Origin: Desmodus rotundus
Lineage: Eukaryota > Chordata > Mammalia > Chiroptera > Phyllostomidae
Direction: 5' to 3'
Length of the DNA: 64,000 nt
NCBI RefSeq assembly: GCF_022682495.2
Contig: NC_071393.1
Coordinates: 114,592,239-114,656,238, forward strand
Under the pieces are notes generated by a model. It was not told the origin of the DNA. It ran no database searches and saw nothing but the letters and a program-made list of their open reading frames with translations. Of this stretch, positions 1-12,300 are shown piece after piece. Each line of letters begins with the position of its first letter. Position 1 is the stretch's first letter. Position numbers and translations under genes: made by a program.

Positions 1-905
1 ACAGTTGGGGAGGAGTACCAACGTCCCGCTTTAGCCAAGAGATGGTTCCTGTCCATGGCACAGAGGCCTGCGATGACCAATAACATAAGCCATTTTTTCT
101 TAGTTTAATGCAATGGACCTACTATGGGCTATGTTCTGAGTTGGTAGATCAGCAGAATGAAAGATGAACTCCTGCGGAGAGCATTTGCTGTGTGTTGGTT
201 TGAGCTGCCCAGTGGGAGTCAGGAATTTGGGGAGATCAGTGGGCATGGAGGACAAACAAGAGTTAGGAAAAGACATCCAGCTAGCAGTTAGAAAACGCTG
301 TCAGGAGAAAGACACATCACCCACGTCACTGTGCACACTCCTTACTGATTTCCTCTTCCTGTTGAACGTGCTGTGTGAAAAGCACTATGGTGAGTACAAA
401 GGCACAGGAGACATGGTCTCTGCCCATGAAGAGCTCACACGACAGCTGGAGAGACAATCACATAAACCCTTAAAACGCTAAATGATGACATAAAACTATA
501 ATAAGAACATGTCATAAGGAAGCATTTCTGCACAACGGATGGAAATAAAAGGAGCTCTGAGTTCCAGGGAGTATTTGTCTGAGCTGGGCCAGGGAAAATT
601 TACTGTGCTAGTCACCTGGGGATGAATGTCTGGAGGGATTTTAATTTTCCGAATCATTTTATAACCACAGAGACCATTCAATAGTAGCAACATGTTCAAA
701 TCTGATCTTGAACCTTAAAGGGGATGATGTTTGGAAATACTCAAGTAATGCAGATGACACACATATAGAGAAGTTTTACCCAAGAACCTTTTAACAGAAT
801 AGGTTCCAATGGCCAAATGTACTAGAAAGATAAAGGAGCAGAGGTGGGGCCTCTAGGTATAAAAAGAGGATTTACTGTGAATAATGGATATTTGAGGGAA
901 CCCAC

Positions 906-1350
906 GTGTTCTGGGTTGAATAGTGCCACCCAAAAACTCATGTCCACCCCAGAACCTCAGAATAGGATTTTTTGGAAAATAGAGCTGTTGCAGATGCAAT
1001 CAGTTAAGACAAGGCCGTACTGGAGTAGGGCAGGCTCCTAGTCCAGTGTGACTGGTGTCTTTGTACGAGGAGAAAACAGAGACACAGACACACAGGAAGA
1101 ACGCCATGTGACAATGGAGACACAGACTGGAGTGATGTACCTGCAAGCCAAGGAGTGCTAGGTATTGTTGGTAACACCAGAAACTAATAGAAAGCTATGG
1201 AACAGATTCTCCCCGGGGGCTTTCAGAGAGAGGTGGCCCTGTCAGCACCTGGACTTCAGACTTCTAGCCTCCAGAGCTGTGAAAGAATAATTTTCTCCTA
1301 TTTTAAGCCACCCAGTTTGTTGGTACTTTGTTGAAGTAACCCAAGGAAAC
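906..1350 (+). repeat. MLT1-type (ERVL-MaLR) solo LTR
   Basis: The order of blocks matches the remembered MLT1 consensus. It begins with a GGGTTGAATAGTGCCACCC-like start and continues with a 'cctcagaata' block, a 'gtgtgactggtgtcttt' block and a 'gcaagccaaggag' block. It ends with 'ggacttcagacttctagcctccagagctgtgaaa' rewritten as short blocks, then 'taagccacccagtttgt' and a 'gtactttgtt' end. It is noncoding and heavily diverged. No internal retroviral genes are visible around it, so it is a solo LTR. The subfamily is not assigned. Confidence 0.65.
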
Positions 1351-2174
1351 CACCACGCCAGGGCATCCTGTCTCTCTAGACCTCCTTGTTTCTGCTGAAG
1401 GCTGCTGTCCTTGCAGCTTCCTGGGTGTCCCGACCTCTGTCCTAGGCCTCTGATTCTCCATCGAGCATGACAACCCAAGCTTTCTGGCCCACTCCCCAAA
1501 TTCTGGCCCTTCTGCCACCTCTGCCACCCCCGATGAACCTGGAGGAGTGAATGAGGACTCTTAGCTTGGGTACCAGGAAGTAGTGGCACTGGTGGCGGGT
1601 GTGTGTCCAAGAGGCAATCACGACAAACATTGAGAGACTCTCCATACCTGGTGTCCAGGCAGAGCCTTTGATCTGGGTGCAGCTGCCACCAGCACCATCC
1701 CCGCAGAGCCCTGCCACCTTGGCTGGCAAAGAGCAGGTGGCTGAGCCCATCCCAGGTGACAGCAATGACCCTGGCAGAAAGAGATGATATCCCATAGTTC
1801 TCTGGGGCTTACATTTGCTGCTAGCCTCAATCCTAGGGGGATTTCTTTATAAACCAGATGTCTTGTCTCCTGCAACTCTATCAAGTGGGATTGGTTCTGT
1901 GACTTGAGTTTGAGAGAACCCAGGACCCGTCATCCTGGTTCATAGTAGAAAGCCCAGCTTGGCGCTTTGGAAGAGATTTTTCATGGTTCCCCATTGGTTC
2001 ACCTGGTGGACTTATTCTTCTACTGGAACTCCCCTGGGCTAAGCTGGAGATGAGAGTGGTGCACGAGCGCTTCCCAAACCCAAGCACGTAACTCAGACTT
2101 GGAAGATCCTGCTGCTGCTGGTTGCATCTAATGGTGCAGACACAGACGGGCTGGCCTCGCATCACATATCTCCA

Positions 2175-2385
2175 CAGCTGTGCTTCCCAATAGAGTAGCC
2201 ACTAGCCACGTGTGGGACTTAAATTTAAACTTTAATTCTTTAAAATTAAATATTCAGATTCCTGGTCACACTACCCACATTTTCAAGTTCCCAAGAGCTC
2301 CATGTGGCTAGTGGCTCCCATAGGGGAGGTCACAGACAAAGACCATTCCCATCATCACAGAAAGTTCTGTGGGGCTGCACTGGTC
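2175..2385. mobile_element. hAT-Charlie-type non-autonomous DNA transposon
   Basis: The two ends are inverted copies of each other: 'gctgtgcttcccaatagag' on the left and the complement of 'gaaagttctgtggggctgc' on the right. Inside, 'gtagccactagccacgtgtg' faces 'catgtggctagtggctccc' as a second inverted pair, with an AT-rich middle. This is the layout of the CAGTGCTGTCCAATAGAA family of hAT MITEs. It carries no coding sequence. The exact subfamily is uncertain. Confidence 0.65.
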
Positions 2386-2596
2386 TAGAGCTACTTGTTT
2401 TTCCAAACCTTTCAACACACGTGCTTTTGTTCTCCTTTACTAAGTGTAATTTTCTATGATAAATATTGAGACTATGTCAACTCCCTAACACAAGGAAATG
2501 ATTTCATATACTTAATGTCTGTTAGAAATAATAAAACCTATGTGTCAATTTTTAAAAAGAGGAAAAATAAGTATTGCTATACCAATGCCCCCTAGA

Positions 2597-2680
2597 ATTT
2601 AATGTGCACTGAACTCACCCAGGATCTTATTAAACCATGCATGCTGATTCCCCCTGTCTGAGACAGGGTCTGACGTTCCC
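2597..2680 (+). repeat. MER5A-like hAT fragment
   Basis: The stretch 'taatgtgcactgaactcacc', then 'ggatcttattaaa' and 'catgctgattccccctg', follows the MER5A order (GTGCATCAGAATCACCTGGG, then TTAAAAATGCAGATTCC). It is only a partial copy and is diverged, so the call is tentative. Confidence 0.4.
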
Positions 2681-2924
2681 CATGCAGACCCACAGGCCTC
2701 TCCCTGTGTGGGGGGTTACAGCGTGTGACTTGGGAGCTAGGGCCCTATTGCTGCTTGAAGGGTTGGGGGAATAAGTACAGCAAGTGAAGTGTAAATGGAA
2801 AGACAGAAGCTGAAGGAAACATTTGCATCTTCCAACACCAAAAGAATAAGACCACCAAGACCCCTCCCCACCCCCCACGCTGGTCTGCGGAGGACCGAGT
2901 GGATATGACGTTGCACAGCAGAGT

Positions 2925-3125
2925 TCCAGGCAGGAGCTGCACTCAGAGTCACAGCACCCGGACTTGAGTCTTGACTCTCACTTTCTAGAGTGTCCTTGGG
3001 CAAATTATCACAGGCCTCAGCTTCCCTATCTGTCCCGTGGGGATAGTGCTAGTACCTGTTTGACAGAATAGTTGTGAGGACTCCATGAGCTAACAGATGT
3101 AAAATGCCTAGAATCTCATAAACGC
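2925..3125 (+). repeat. MIR SINE
   Basis: This shows the MIR core order: a 'gacttgagtcttgactct' block, 'gtgtccttgggcaaattat', 'cctcagcttccctatctgtc', 'gtggggatagtgctagtacc', 'agttgtgaggactccatgag' and 'gtaaaatgcctagaat'. It is an ancient tRNA-derived SINE in sense orientation, close to the RGS6 exon at 3715. Confidence 0.75.
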
Positions 3126-3714
3126 CGTGCAGGTAGTAGTTCAACCAATCAACGAACACGACATCCTGCTTCCAAACACGCAGGTAGGTTTTAGCATGAT
3201 GAGTTGTTTCCCTTCCCACCAGTGGCAGGACACTTGGGTCCAAACAGGACCCTGATTCTCCCCTGTGGATTGAGGAAGGGGTGCGAGGCGAGGACGACAT
3301 CTCTGATGAAAGGTTGGATTCACAAGGCATTGTCAGTTATAACAAAAAAAAAGAAGTAAAAAGTGACAGAGTCCAGTGTTGGTCCTATACCTGACCAGAA
3401 TGGTCCAGGGAAGCCGAATCAGGGTGGTGGTTGTATTTGTGACAGACAGGAGCCACTGGGCATGGCTGCTGGTGACGCTAACCTAAATGTCTTCCTTAAA
3501 GAGACTTTCTACCATTGGCTGATGCTGGTGTACCGAAGTCTGCATGTAGAGTCTGTACAGGTTTTATGGACTTTATCACTTAAATTTGTGAAATTGCCCT
3601 TTGGCGTGTGGCAGCAAAATAGATTTGACTTGCTAGAGAGAATGTGACACAGGTTCGTGCCTGCTATTGATCCTTTTTTAAACCTTTGTCGTCCCTCCCC
3701 CCTCCCGACAAAAG

Positions 3715-3840
3715 CAAAGAGCCCAGCCAGCAGCGAGTGAAGAGATGGGGCTTCTCGTTTGACGAGATGCTGAAGGACCAGGTCGGGCGGGAGCAGTTCT
3801 TACGATTCCTGGAGTCCGAATTCAGCTCCGAAAACCTCAG
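3715..3840 (+). CDS. RGS6: RGS6 exon: start of the RGS domain
   Basis: This exon encodes [18 protein letters not shown] and on to SSENL (41 full codons). It starts with one base that completes the previous codon and ends with two bases of an Arg codon. The acceptor is the AAAG at 3711-3714 and the donor is gtaaat at 3841. It gives the linker after the GGL domain and the first helices of the RGS box. The Asn of the SSEN motif corresponds to the RGS4 Asn88 that touches the G-alpha switch region. RGS6 is an R7-family GTPase-activating protein for Gi/o alpha subunits that works as an obligate dimer with G-beta-5. The 'SFDEM', '[11 protein letters not shown]' and downstream '[16 protein letters not shown]' wording fits RGS6 rather than RGS7, which has 'GMDEALKDPVGREQFLKF'. 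A second AG at 3718-3719 would shift the frame, so 3715 is preferred. Confidence 0.93.
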
Positions 3841-6800
3841 GTAAATCTCTCAGACGTCTGAGCTGTGCGCAGGGCGTGTGTGGGGAATGTGCGTGACCAG
3901 CCTCTCTTTCTGCCTCCCCATTTCAGTCAAGTGTAGTGTTGAAACTCGAATTCCAGCTACTCTGGCAAAGGCGGAAATGCAGACGAACAAACTTTATGTG
4001 CAGCTTTGCGATCACCATACTAGCACGCACCAACACCAGCATTTACTGTTCTTTAAGTCCCGACGACATTTCTTCAAGTTACTGGATGCATGTCTCTAAT
4101 AGCAAGTAAATAGTCAAATGGATTTGGTGACTCCGCCCTTTAACTAAAACCATGGAGCCAGGAGGCTTCAGCCCGAAAGACAACCCAGACACCTTCTCCT
4201 TGAGAACTTCCAAGTCCGGGGTCCTGAATATTTAACAGGCCAACCAGAAGAAAACGGGGTGTGTGGCCTCGTTTCAGAATTTCCAAAAGCAAGAATAAAC
4301 ACCACTCAGTAACGGAAGACGTAACTGTAAAAGCTAATGAAAATGTGCTTTGCTTTGGGGGAGAATTCTGTCAGCTCTCATGGTGATTATTCTGGTCGCC
4401 AGATGCCAGCGAAACATCTGACTGTGTCTATTGGTCTACGACTCATCAGATAAGGGAAAATGTATTCGTGTATTAATAATTACTGTCCGGTAGAAAAAAT
4501 AAAGCTCTCAAAACATGAGGTCCATTGAGAGAGGAAGGAAAGGGGGGGCATTAACAGGGAAAGGGCCCGTGGTTATGAAAAACTGGAAACTTGTGGTTTA
4601 CTTGGGTTTTCGTTGTACTCGGTGTAGAAGCAGAGACCTATGGGATATGTAACTTAAAAGACCCTTCAGGGGTGATCTGAGCCAACTGGTGACTTCTCGG
4701 TAGGGAAGTTGGAAATCTCTGGCTTTTTTCTTGGTACCACATTTTCTTTTATATGCAGGTTAACTCCCATTTTCCAATGGTATTTTTTTCAAAGAGTGGC
4801 TTTATGAACTTTTTAAAACATTTTGAACTTTTATAAGTCAGAACATACACCGTGGGTAAGAAACTGTCCACTCCAGTGTTAATGTGCGAAGTCCTTGTTA
4901 TTTATTCGGAGGGAGAAGCCATATCCATCCCTCACATCAGTCAAGTGATATTTATTCACACCTGCGCCACACCAACCCCACGAGGGTTTGCCGAGGGATG
5001 CAAGGAAGTCGAAATGCGTGATCTTCGCCTGCAGCCACCTTGTAGGTCCTTGAAGAAAAAGGACCACAAGAAACTATTAAATCGTCACATGAATCTAAAC
5101 AAGTAAAAACTCTAAGAATCATCTTAGAAGTGTTCTTACAAGGGAGGGAGGAGTGTAAGAGTAGAAGCACATGCAGGGTACCCATAGATGAAAAAGGGAG
5201 AGGGCGTGTTCTGAGCTGGATGATTGGGCCACGAAGTCCGGGGAAGACGTGTGGATGCCAGTTAACTGATGTCTTGATGCCCTTCTGGGAAGCCGAGTGC
5301 CTACTGCAAACCAGATAAGGCTGAGTGCCGGGTCTCAGGTCATGGCACCAGAGCTCTTTCCTTGTGCTGAGGCGTTAGGCTAAACGCAGCTCAGACCTTT
5401 GCTTCCGTTCCTAATCAGGTGTTTGTGACGGAAGGCTTAACTTCAGCAGGGTGGTGCTCAGACCAGCGTCGCAGGCTGGGCTGGATGTGGGTCCTGCTTG
5501 GGAAGCCGTGCCCTCTGTGGCCAGCATGAGACATCAGGCAGCCTCTCTGCGTAGCCACTTCAGCCCCAGGGCCCAAGCCCAGCTTGCTCCCCGTGAGCCT
5601 CACAGATCCTCCTGGCTCAGCACTGCTTTGCCCACTCTGAGTGTAGCCACGCCCACACGACGGCTCAGACCAGTCTTCTACAATGGGCGTTACATTTACA
5701 GCCAGAGTGTACGCAGGTGTTCAGCGCCTGAGCCTGCCATCACCTCTGGGCCTCTGCCAGCAACTTCCTCCTGTGCCAGGAGGGCCACCCTCAATCTGGG
5801 GTGAAAGAGTGTGCCTGAGCACCTGTGAGTGAGTGTGCCGCTGACCAGTCTACATGTGAATGCCTACATCCAGACTTAAGGAGGGTCCCCCCTGATCCAC
5901 GTTGGAAGAGAGGATCAAGAAAATATAGAATGGCCAGAGATGTACAGGACAGCCCAAGAGCTTCTAAAGGCCTCTCTGGAGGTCTGAATTCCCCTGGGGT
6001 GACATTCAGCATAACTGGATACGTGAGCACGAAGCTCAGTGTTAGATCACACGGCTTCAGGACCCTTCAGTCACTCGTAACCAGGCAGGCCCTTCCCCTT
6101 CCCGTGGTATTCATTCCTTCAGCTGCAGATATTGGCTTAGTGCCTGTTGTGACCCTGGGCCTGAGGACTCAGAGCTGACTACGTTTTTGCCCCTCGCCCA
6201 GGTGTACCTCCACTGTGGTCCTCATGCATGGGGGACCCTGGAGCTGTGCAGTGTGGCACGGCTCAGGGATCCTGCCCATCCATGGTGTTGGCCATGCTGG
6301 GGTCATGTCTTCTCCCCAGGCTTGGTGAAGATCCCAGGCAACTGGCACTGGAGCATAGCAGGAAAAGAGAAAGACTGACCGGAACTCAGCTGGACGCAGG
6401 GCAAAGGGCCTCCGCACGTCGGTCTCCCTGTGCTCCCTTGCATCTCTCCAATGAAAGGGAACTAAGATCATTATACCTTTGCACCGCACCTGGAGTGCCA
6501 GCCGAGTGGCCAACTGGTTGAATTTATACCAGAGCTTCAGAATGCAGAATGGAGGTGCTCCAAAGAGACACAAGAATTGCTGTCACAACAGCAAAGGGTC
6601 ACCCAGGCTCCTTTAAGGAAAGATGTCTGTGGTAATACAATGTAAGTTGAAGTCCCCTTTGGTCACTTCTTGGGGAGTGAGCCTATGAGCCAGGGGAGAG
6701 GCATCATTTCCAGGGCCCGCAGCGGGATGGCCAGCGCATTTTGCTGCAGATGGCACAGCATGTGACAGCACACTGTCCGTAGCACCCGGAGCTGAGCCCA

Positions 6801-8418
6801 GGGTCTGTTTGGACCGAGTGACCCCCTGGAGATAGCTGTGTGCTTGGGGCCTTTGGAAGGCAGGTGGCCTCTCCTCCCCAACGTGGGGGCCTCCTGGTCC
6901 TGAAGCGGGGACTTCCAGTGGGTTACCTGATGTCGCTCTCCTCCCTTCTCTGCACGTTTTCCCAGAATGATGACAGGAGCCTCTGCCACCTTTGCCCTTG
7001 TCCATCTCTCCTGCACAGATCTTTGTCCTCCCCAGCTCAACAGCCTCTGCCACACAGCAGGGCACGAGTTAAAAATCAAGACCCACAGCTATGAGCATCC
7101 CCCGTACATTTTTTATGAGCTGTACCGCCTCCAGAGGGAACAGGGTTGTTCTTCTAACCTGCAGATTGATTATCCTGGTTCCACAGAGCGTCGGCTGAGG
7201 GGAGAAGCAATTAAACACAGCTCAGGGGAGTTGCCAGGTTTGCGTGGAGAGCCACCCCTCTCTGACTGTGGCTGCAAAAGTCCTGGAAAGACCTCGAAAG
7301 GTTCACCAGGCCTGGTGGGATTCACCACTAACCAAACACATGATTAATTGGGACAAAGGTGCCTCACGTAACACCGTGACAATCTGTGGCATTTCAGCCA
7401 CAGCCCATAACTCAGCTTCCATGGTGTGGTGCTTGTGGCCTCATGAATGTGCCCAACCAGAGCCTAAGTTGGATCCCTTGTTCCTGAGTCTCTGTTGGCC
7501 AGCAGAGGGCACAGAAAGCCTTCCTTTTGCATGGAGTTTGCTGTTTCTCTGCAAACAAACTAAAAGCTGGCTTTTTCTAACCCATGAAAATCCTAGTTTA
7601 TGAAAAGCTGTGTAAGCTAATGATGGAGGGGCTGCCCAGACCTCCTGGCAGGCTTGAGAATACTTTCCCTTGTTCCAGCCAGCCATGAGGAGAGCCGCCC
7701 ACTGCCCCTCAGCACCGCGAACCTGAGGGAGCCAGCACGTCCAGCCCACCGCTGCTCAGCCCAGCGGTGTAGAGCCCAGGCTCCCTCCCCCAACACCCGC
7801 TGTCCGGCCTACATTCCTGAGCCATGGACACCGGTCACATGCTGGCACACGGGCCGCCTGCCTGTGCTCTGATGACTCAGGCCAGGCAGGACAGGTGGTC
7901 TCCCTGATACGAGGGAGCCCGTGCGGACTGCCAGTCCCAGCAGCCCTTCTGCTGCCCGCCACAGAGGCTTAGTGCAGGATGGCTGGGTTTGCTGCCGCCA
8001 GCAGCCTCCCCCCTGCTGGCGTCCTCCCGGAGCAGGGATACCTGCAGGCTTTTGATAAGGACGGAAGCTGCACAAGCCCCTGTGGGCCTCCCAGCCATTG
8101 GTAAATGTGTGGAGGCGAGCTTCTGGGCCTCTTTCGGGGAGGGTGTGACCAGGTGGCCGGGCGGCCAGGCTCAGAGCCCCAGCTCGGCCCGTGGGCTCAC
8201 CGGCGGCAAAGGCAAACCAAAGCCTGCTCTGAATCTCAAATTGACTCAGAGCTTCTTCAAAGCCGTGATGGTAAACACGTGTGGGTGTCAGAATGCTGCC
8301 ATGACAGCACTTTTGCAGTCACCTGAGAGGGACGACACAGGTCATGTCCAAGGCACACAGAAGGCTGAGAGGGCCTCTGTGCGTGCAGAGAGAGAAAACT
8401 ATTGTCAGGGAATGTCAT

Positions 8419-8500
8419 CCCTCTCTTTCCCCTCTCCCCTTCCCTTCCTCTTCTTCCTCTGCTTCCTCCTCTCCTCTTCCTCCTCCTCCTCCTCCACCGC
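8419..8500 (+). repeat. Pyrimidine-rich low-complexity tract
   Basis: About 80 bases are almost purely C and T on the + strand, built from irregular CTTCCT and CCTCCT units. The long open frames reading Ser/Leu/Pro on + and Arg/Gly on - here are products of the low complexity and not genes. Confidence 0.8.
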
Positions 8501-9727
8501 ATGCCCACTGTTTCACGGGGCCTGACAGCATTTCAGACTTACACCTGGATGGGAAGTTCTTCAAATGCACATCGCATATCTCTCCCTCCACTCTGCATCC
8601 ATTTTACAGGATGCCTGGAAAGATACAATCCCAAGACAGCGGCATAGCCAGGATGGGGACAAAACTGGGCTTCCTCATCTCTCTCAGCTCAGTGAAGTTA
8701 TTAAGTCTCCTCTGCCTTAAAAACTCATGCTCTTCAAAGTCACCAAGGGAACCATGATGGTTTCTTCAAGGAGGTTATTAGAATCCCAAATGGCACACCA
8801 GGGGGAGAGTTGGAGCCCACGGTGCGCACAGGTAGACAAGCACGCACACACGCACGCACCTGTCTTCTGCCCCTGTGGAAATGGAGCTGCATTACCTCAG
8901 TTGCCCACTAAGTGGTGCCTTTGGGCCACACACTTGGCTTCACAGACAGGTCTCTGAACAACAACAGAAAAACACGCTTAACCTTTTAAAAAACAAGTAC
9001 ATCTTACTTTGGGTGAAATTCAATGACAGATTGAAAGCACTTTCCACCATGTTGTGTTTCAGGTTTTCTCGTCCCTGCCCTTTTGTTGACTTGATTATGT
9101 GTGAATCTTGTGGCTGTGGGAATCCCATGGGGGGGGCGGGGGGGACCTGTCCACATGTCTCATTGATGGGGAAACTGGCCTGTCCTGTTCACGGGCACAA
9201 AGTGCACCGCCCACACCTGGGCCCTGCGGAAAGCCCTCCCCACGCTGCATTGGAAGCTGTCCTCGGGACCTGAAGAGCTGTTGTCTGAGCTTTGGCTCTG
9301 GTTGCTGCTGCTCCAGCAGGAGAAAGCTCCCACCCAGCTCCCCCAAAGGCTGCGGCCATGCTGACACGGAGGGATTTATGACGGGCAGAAATGGATGTGA
9401 ACAGGAGGGTTTTCTCTCCAGCGCTTCTGGAGAATCTTTTGGCAGAGGTTCCCCGTGGATGCCCCTTGAGCTTTATTGCGGATGAGCTCATCCTCGATCC
9501 ACAGCCATTTCTTGAGTGCCAACCACATGCAAACACCACGCTGGACACTGGTGTTGGGAATCAACTCATCTGTAACAGGAATAGCTAGGTCCTTCCAGCT
9601 CAGACGTTCTTTGTGATTTCAAGATTCTCCCTGTGTCCGTGATCTTTCATTTTGATGCCTCACACTGATCCCAACCAGATATGACAAAGGAACTCACTTC
9701 TGTCTGCGCCGTGACATCTCTGCACAG

Positions 9728-9940
9728 CAGTGGTCCTCAGCCAGGGCTGATCTTACCTCCCAGGGAACATGTGGTCATGTCTGGAAACATTGTGGGTTGT
9801 CACTACTTGGAGAGGGGTTGCCACTGGCGTCTGGTGGGTAGAAGCCCAGGTTGCTGCTAAACATCCTGCAATGCACAGGGCAGCCCCACAGTAAACACTT
9901 ATCCAGCCCAAATGGCAATAGTGCTGTGGCCGAGAGACTT
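9728..9940 (+). mobile_element. hAT-Charlie-type MITE (MER20-like)
   Basis: It begins CAGTGGTCCTCAGCCAGGG. The order 'catgtctggaaacatt', 'gggttgtcactacttggaga', 'tctggtgggtagaagccc', 'gctgctaaacatcctgcaat', 'gcacagggcagcccc' and 'aatggcaatagtgctg' matches the remembered family that starts CAGTGGTTCTCAACC. It is non-coding. The subfamily name is from memory and not checked. Confidence 0.75.
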
Positions 9941-10204
9941 TCAAGTAGAGAGAGAGAGATCTCTTCTTGTAACCAGAAGCGTAATGATCTTCTGTTGTGC
10001 ATGACTACTTGTCGGTTCTCCACAAGAGCGGAGCGCCCGTCGTGTTTTCGGCAGTCCCTACAGTCTGTTACCTGAGTAGAGGCAGCAGGGAAGACTGGCG
10101 GATGCAGCAGAATGGGTCTCGTGGGAGGCCAGTTCTGGGACCATGTCTAGCAGAGTCCACATGCTAAGTCCCCTGAAACTGACTGTCTTTCTACTTCCAC
10201 TCAG

Positions 10205-10391
10205 GTTCTGGTTGGCTGTCCAAGATCTCAAGAAACAACCCCTACAGGACGTGGCCAAGAGGGTGGAAGAAATCTGGCAGGAGTTCCTGTCTCCAGGGGC
10301 CCCAAGTGCGATCAACCTGGATTCTCACAGCTACGAGATAACCAGTCAAAACGTCAAAGATGGAGGGAGATACACATTCGAAGACGCCCAG
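10205..10391 (+). CDS. RGS6: RGS6 exon: central RGS domain
   Basis: This exon encodes [20 protein letters not shown] through GRYTFEDAQ (62 full codons after one base completing Arg). The acceptor is 'cttccactcag' and the donor is CAG|gttcgc. It supplies the middle helices of the RGS bundle. The Asn in SAINLDS corresponds to RGS4 Asn128, a key residue that stabilises the transition state of GTP hydrolysis in G-alpha. The stretches [17 protein letters not shown] and [19 protein letters not shown] are characteristic of RGS6. The exon is uninterrupted and joins in frame to both neighbours, so the gene looks intact. The donor is weaker than usual (T at +3, C at +4), although CAG|GT and G at +5 are kept. 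Confidence 0.95.
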
Positions 10392-10799
10392 GTTCGCTTA
10401 ACTACTCTAATGATTCTGTCAGAAGGTGGTCATTTGTCCACTCCACCACCCCACCCTTTAACACAAGTTCAAGGCCTTGTGTATAGTTAGAATTCCAGGT
10501 TTTATTATTTGTAAGGGCATCAGTGGAAACCATTCACACAATGAAATTCCAGTAGTGTTTTCCTAGACAAGTTACGTTATTACATAGAAAAGTACAGATA
10601 TAAGCATTATCTTTTTCCAGGAAAATCTCAGTGTTTTACAAACTCCGAAGTCCCGCAGTAAGTCGGTAGTAGAATCCGTAACACAACATCATCAAAGTGG
10701 GTGTAGAGCTGACAGGGCCATGGGTCAAGTCCACATCTAACCGTGAAGCCCACCCTCATAAGCACCACCCTACACTGCATCTGCAGTGGTTTCCAACTA

Positions 10800-11833
10800 C
10801 AGTAGTCCCCCTTATCCACAAGACCCCCAGGGGGTGTCTGAAACCGCAGATAGTAACAGATCCTATATATACTGTGTCTTTTCCTAATCACACATACCTG
10901 TGATACAGTTCAATTTATAAATGAGACACAATAAGAGCTCAACAACAATAACTAATAATAAAACAGGACATTATAACAATATACTATACTAAAAATTATG
11001 TGAATGTGTGCTTATGTGTGATCGCTCGCTCTCGCTCTCTCTCTCTCCAGCAAGTTTTATTTTTTTCAGTCCAATCTATTACTGAATCTGTGTGACCGTC
11101 CCTTACTTGCAGCAAATGGCTTAGTGTCACCTGAACAATAGAGGGTTCCTTGCAGAAGTCTTTGCATTGGCTCAGCACGTTGCCATAGTCTGGCACACAT
11201 CCTCTGTTGGTGCTCCACCCACAGATTGAATGCCTTTTCCATCTTAACCAAGCACTTACCACGCTCTGTGGCCGTACCTTTCACAGCTTGAGGTGCAACA
11301 GCCAAACAAGCATGAATTTCTGTTTTCTTCTTCACAATTTCATGATAGAAGAATCATTCTTACTAAAGATCTTAGCAACCTCAGCACAGCAACCTTTTTT
11401 CTTTGCTTTTAAGGCGAGAATTTTCACCCCTCCATTTAGAGGAAGCACTTTGCAGCTTCGCTTTGGCATGTCCAAATCGCCAGCATCACCACTCTTCCAC
11501 TTTAGGGCCATGATTAGGTACAATAAGGGCGACTTGAACGCAGGCAAGCACCGCAATGCCAGGACAGCCAATCTGGTAACCCACACGGCTACTGAGTGAC
11601 TCCCAGGCAGGGAGCGTCTACCGCGTGGAGATGATGGACAAAGGGATGACTCACACCCCAGGGGGCACGGAGAGAGACAGAGCAAGATCTCATCCTGCCG
11701 CTCAGGACAGTGACACTGTAACACTTCTGAGCTGTTTATTTCTGGAATTTCCCATTTAACATTTTTTGCGCCACGGTTGACCACAGGTAACAAAACCATG
11801 GAAAGTAAAACCGCAGAGAAGGGGGGACTCCTG
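10800..11833 (-). mobile_element. Tigger-type (pogo/Tc1-mariner) DNA transposon
   Basis: The ends are inverted repeats: CAGTAGTCCCCCTTATCC on the left, and the complement of GAGAAGGGGGGACTCCTG on the right. A TA target duplication sits at 10798-10799 and 11834-11835. The left end continues with 'gacccccagggggtgtctg', 'aaccgcagatagtaacaga', 'cctatatatactgtgt' and 'caacaataactaataataaa', all in the expected Tigger order. A (CT)n run at 11023-11048 is also part of that family. Broken transposase sequence is on the - strand. Confidence 0.85.
11066..11511 (-). pseudogene. Tigger transposase remnant (N-terminal part)
   Basis: On the - strand the sequence from 11511 downwards reads MALKWKSGDAGDLDMPKR and later CAEVAKIFSKNDSSIMK, then after a frame change LAVAPQAVKGTATERGKCLV and MEKAFNLWVEHQQR. 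This is the start of a Tigger transposase: a CENP-B-like helix-turn-helix DNA-binding region followed by the second DNA-binding region. Frameshifts and loss of the catalytic DDE region make it inactive. It resembles the remnant at 12848-13400. Confidence 0.8.
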
Positions 11834-12169
11834 TAATGTCCATGGGGGGCAAAGTGCTCAAGTTCTCTACCAGACCCTGCAGGTGAGAGAAATCAAGAGA
11901 GCTGAGGAGATCAGAGCAAAACCTGAAGCCCTGTCCCTGGCTGTAGGATGGTAGGAGGAAATCAAGTTTAGAGACGAGGAAGTAAGAAACCGATCTGATG
12001 CTTAATGTTTGAAATGGCACCTCCCGGCTCTCACTTGCAGTGTAGGGTGGATTATGTGGCTTCTGTTTCTCTCGCCAGCCTCCCTGGCATCTGCGCCCTA
12101 ATCATGCCACAGAGTTAGGGATCCCTCCTGTGGGCTTCCTTAAACCCTGGCGCTCTCCCCTTTGAGGCA

Positions 12170-12300
12170 CTTCCTCCATTGGCGAAATTGCCCATTTCCT
12201 TGTTATTTCCCCCCACTAGGCTGTCATCTCCTTGAGGGCGGGGGCTTTTGTCATTCTCTGTTGCATCTTATCACATTGCACAAGGCCTGGAATATCAAGG
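12170..12300 (+). repeat. L2 LINE 3'-end fragment
   Basis: The blocks 'ctaggctgtcatctccttga', 'gggcgggggcttttgtcatt' and 'tctgttgcatcttatcacat' with 'aaggcctggaat' follow the L2 3' end (GACTGTAAGCTCCTTGAGGGCAGGG and on to the GCCTGGCAC block). It is short and diverged. Confidence 0.55.

Larger units (their letters stand above)
1..3714 (+). other. RGS6: RGS6 intron, 3' part (upstream intron entering from the left)
   Basis: No coding exon is recognisable before the acceptor at 3714. The stretch holds an MLT1-type LTR (906-1350), a hAT-type element (2175-2385), a short MER5A-like piece (2597-2680) and a MIR (2925-3125). The pyrimidine-rich run at 3689-3707 followed by AAAG serves as the splice acceptor. 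I recognise nothing in 1-900 or in 1350-2170. Confidence 0.75.
3841..10204 (+). other. RGS6: RGS6 intron between RGS-domain exons 1 and 2 of the window
   Basis: The intron has a gt...ag boundary (gtaaat / ttccactcag) and interrupts a codon after its second base. Within it I recognise a hAT element at 9728-9940, a pyrimidine-rich tract at 8419-8500, and a possible old L2/MIR-type piece near 9500-9560. The rest, including the GC-richer block at about 7,680-8,250, shows no exon or repeat I can name. Confidence 0.8.

Noticed and set aside
8257..8525. Arg/Gly-rich (-) and Ser-rich (+) open frames
   Set aside because: They come from a pyrimidine-rich tract; no splice or homology support.
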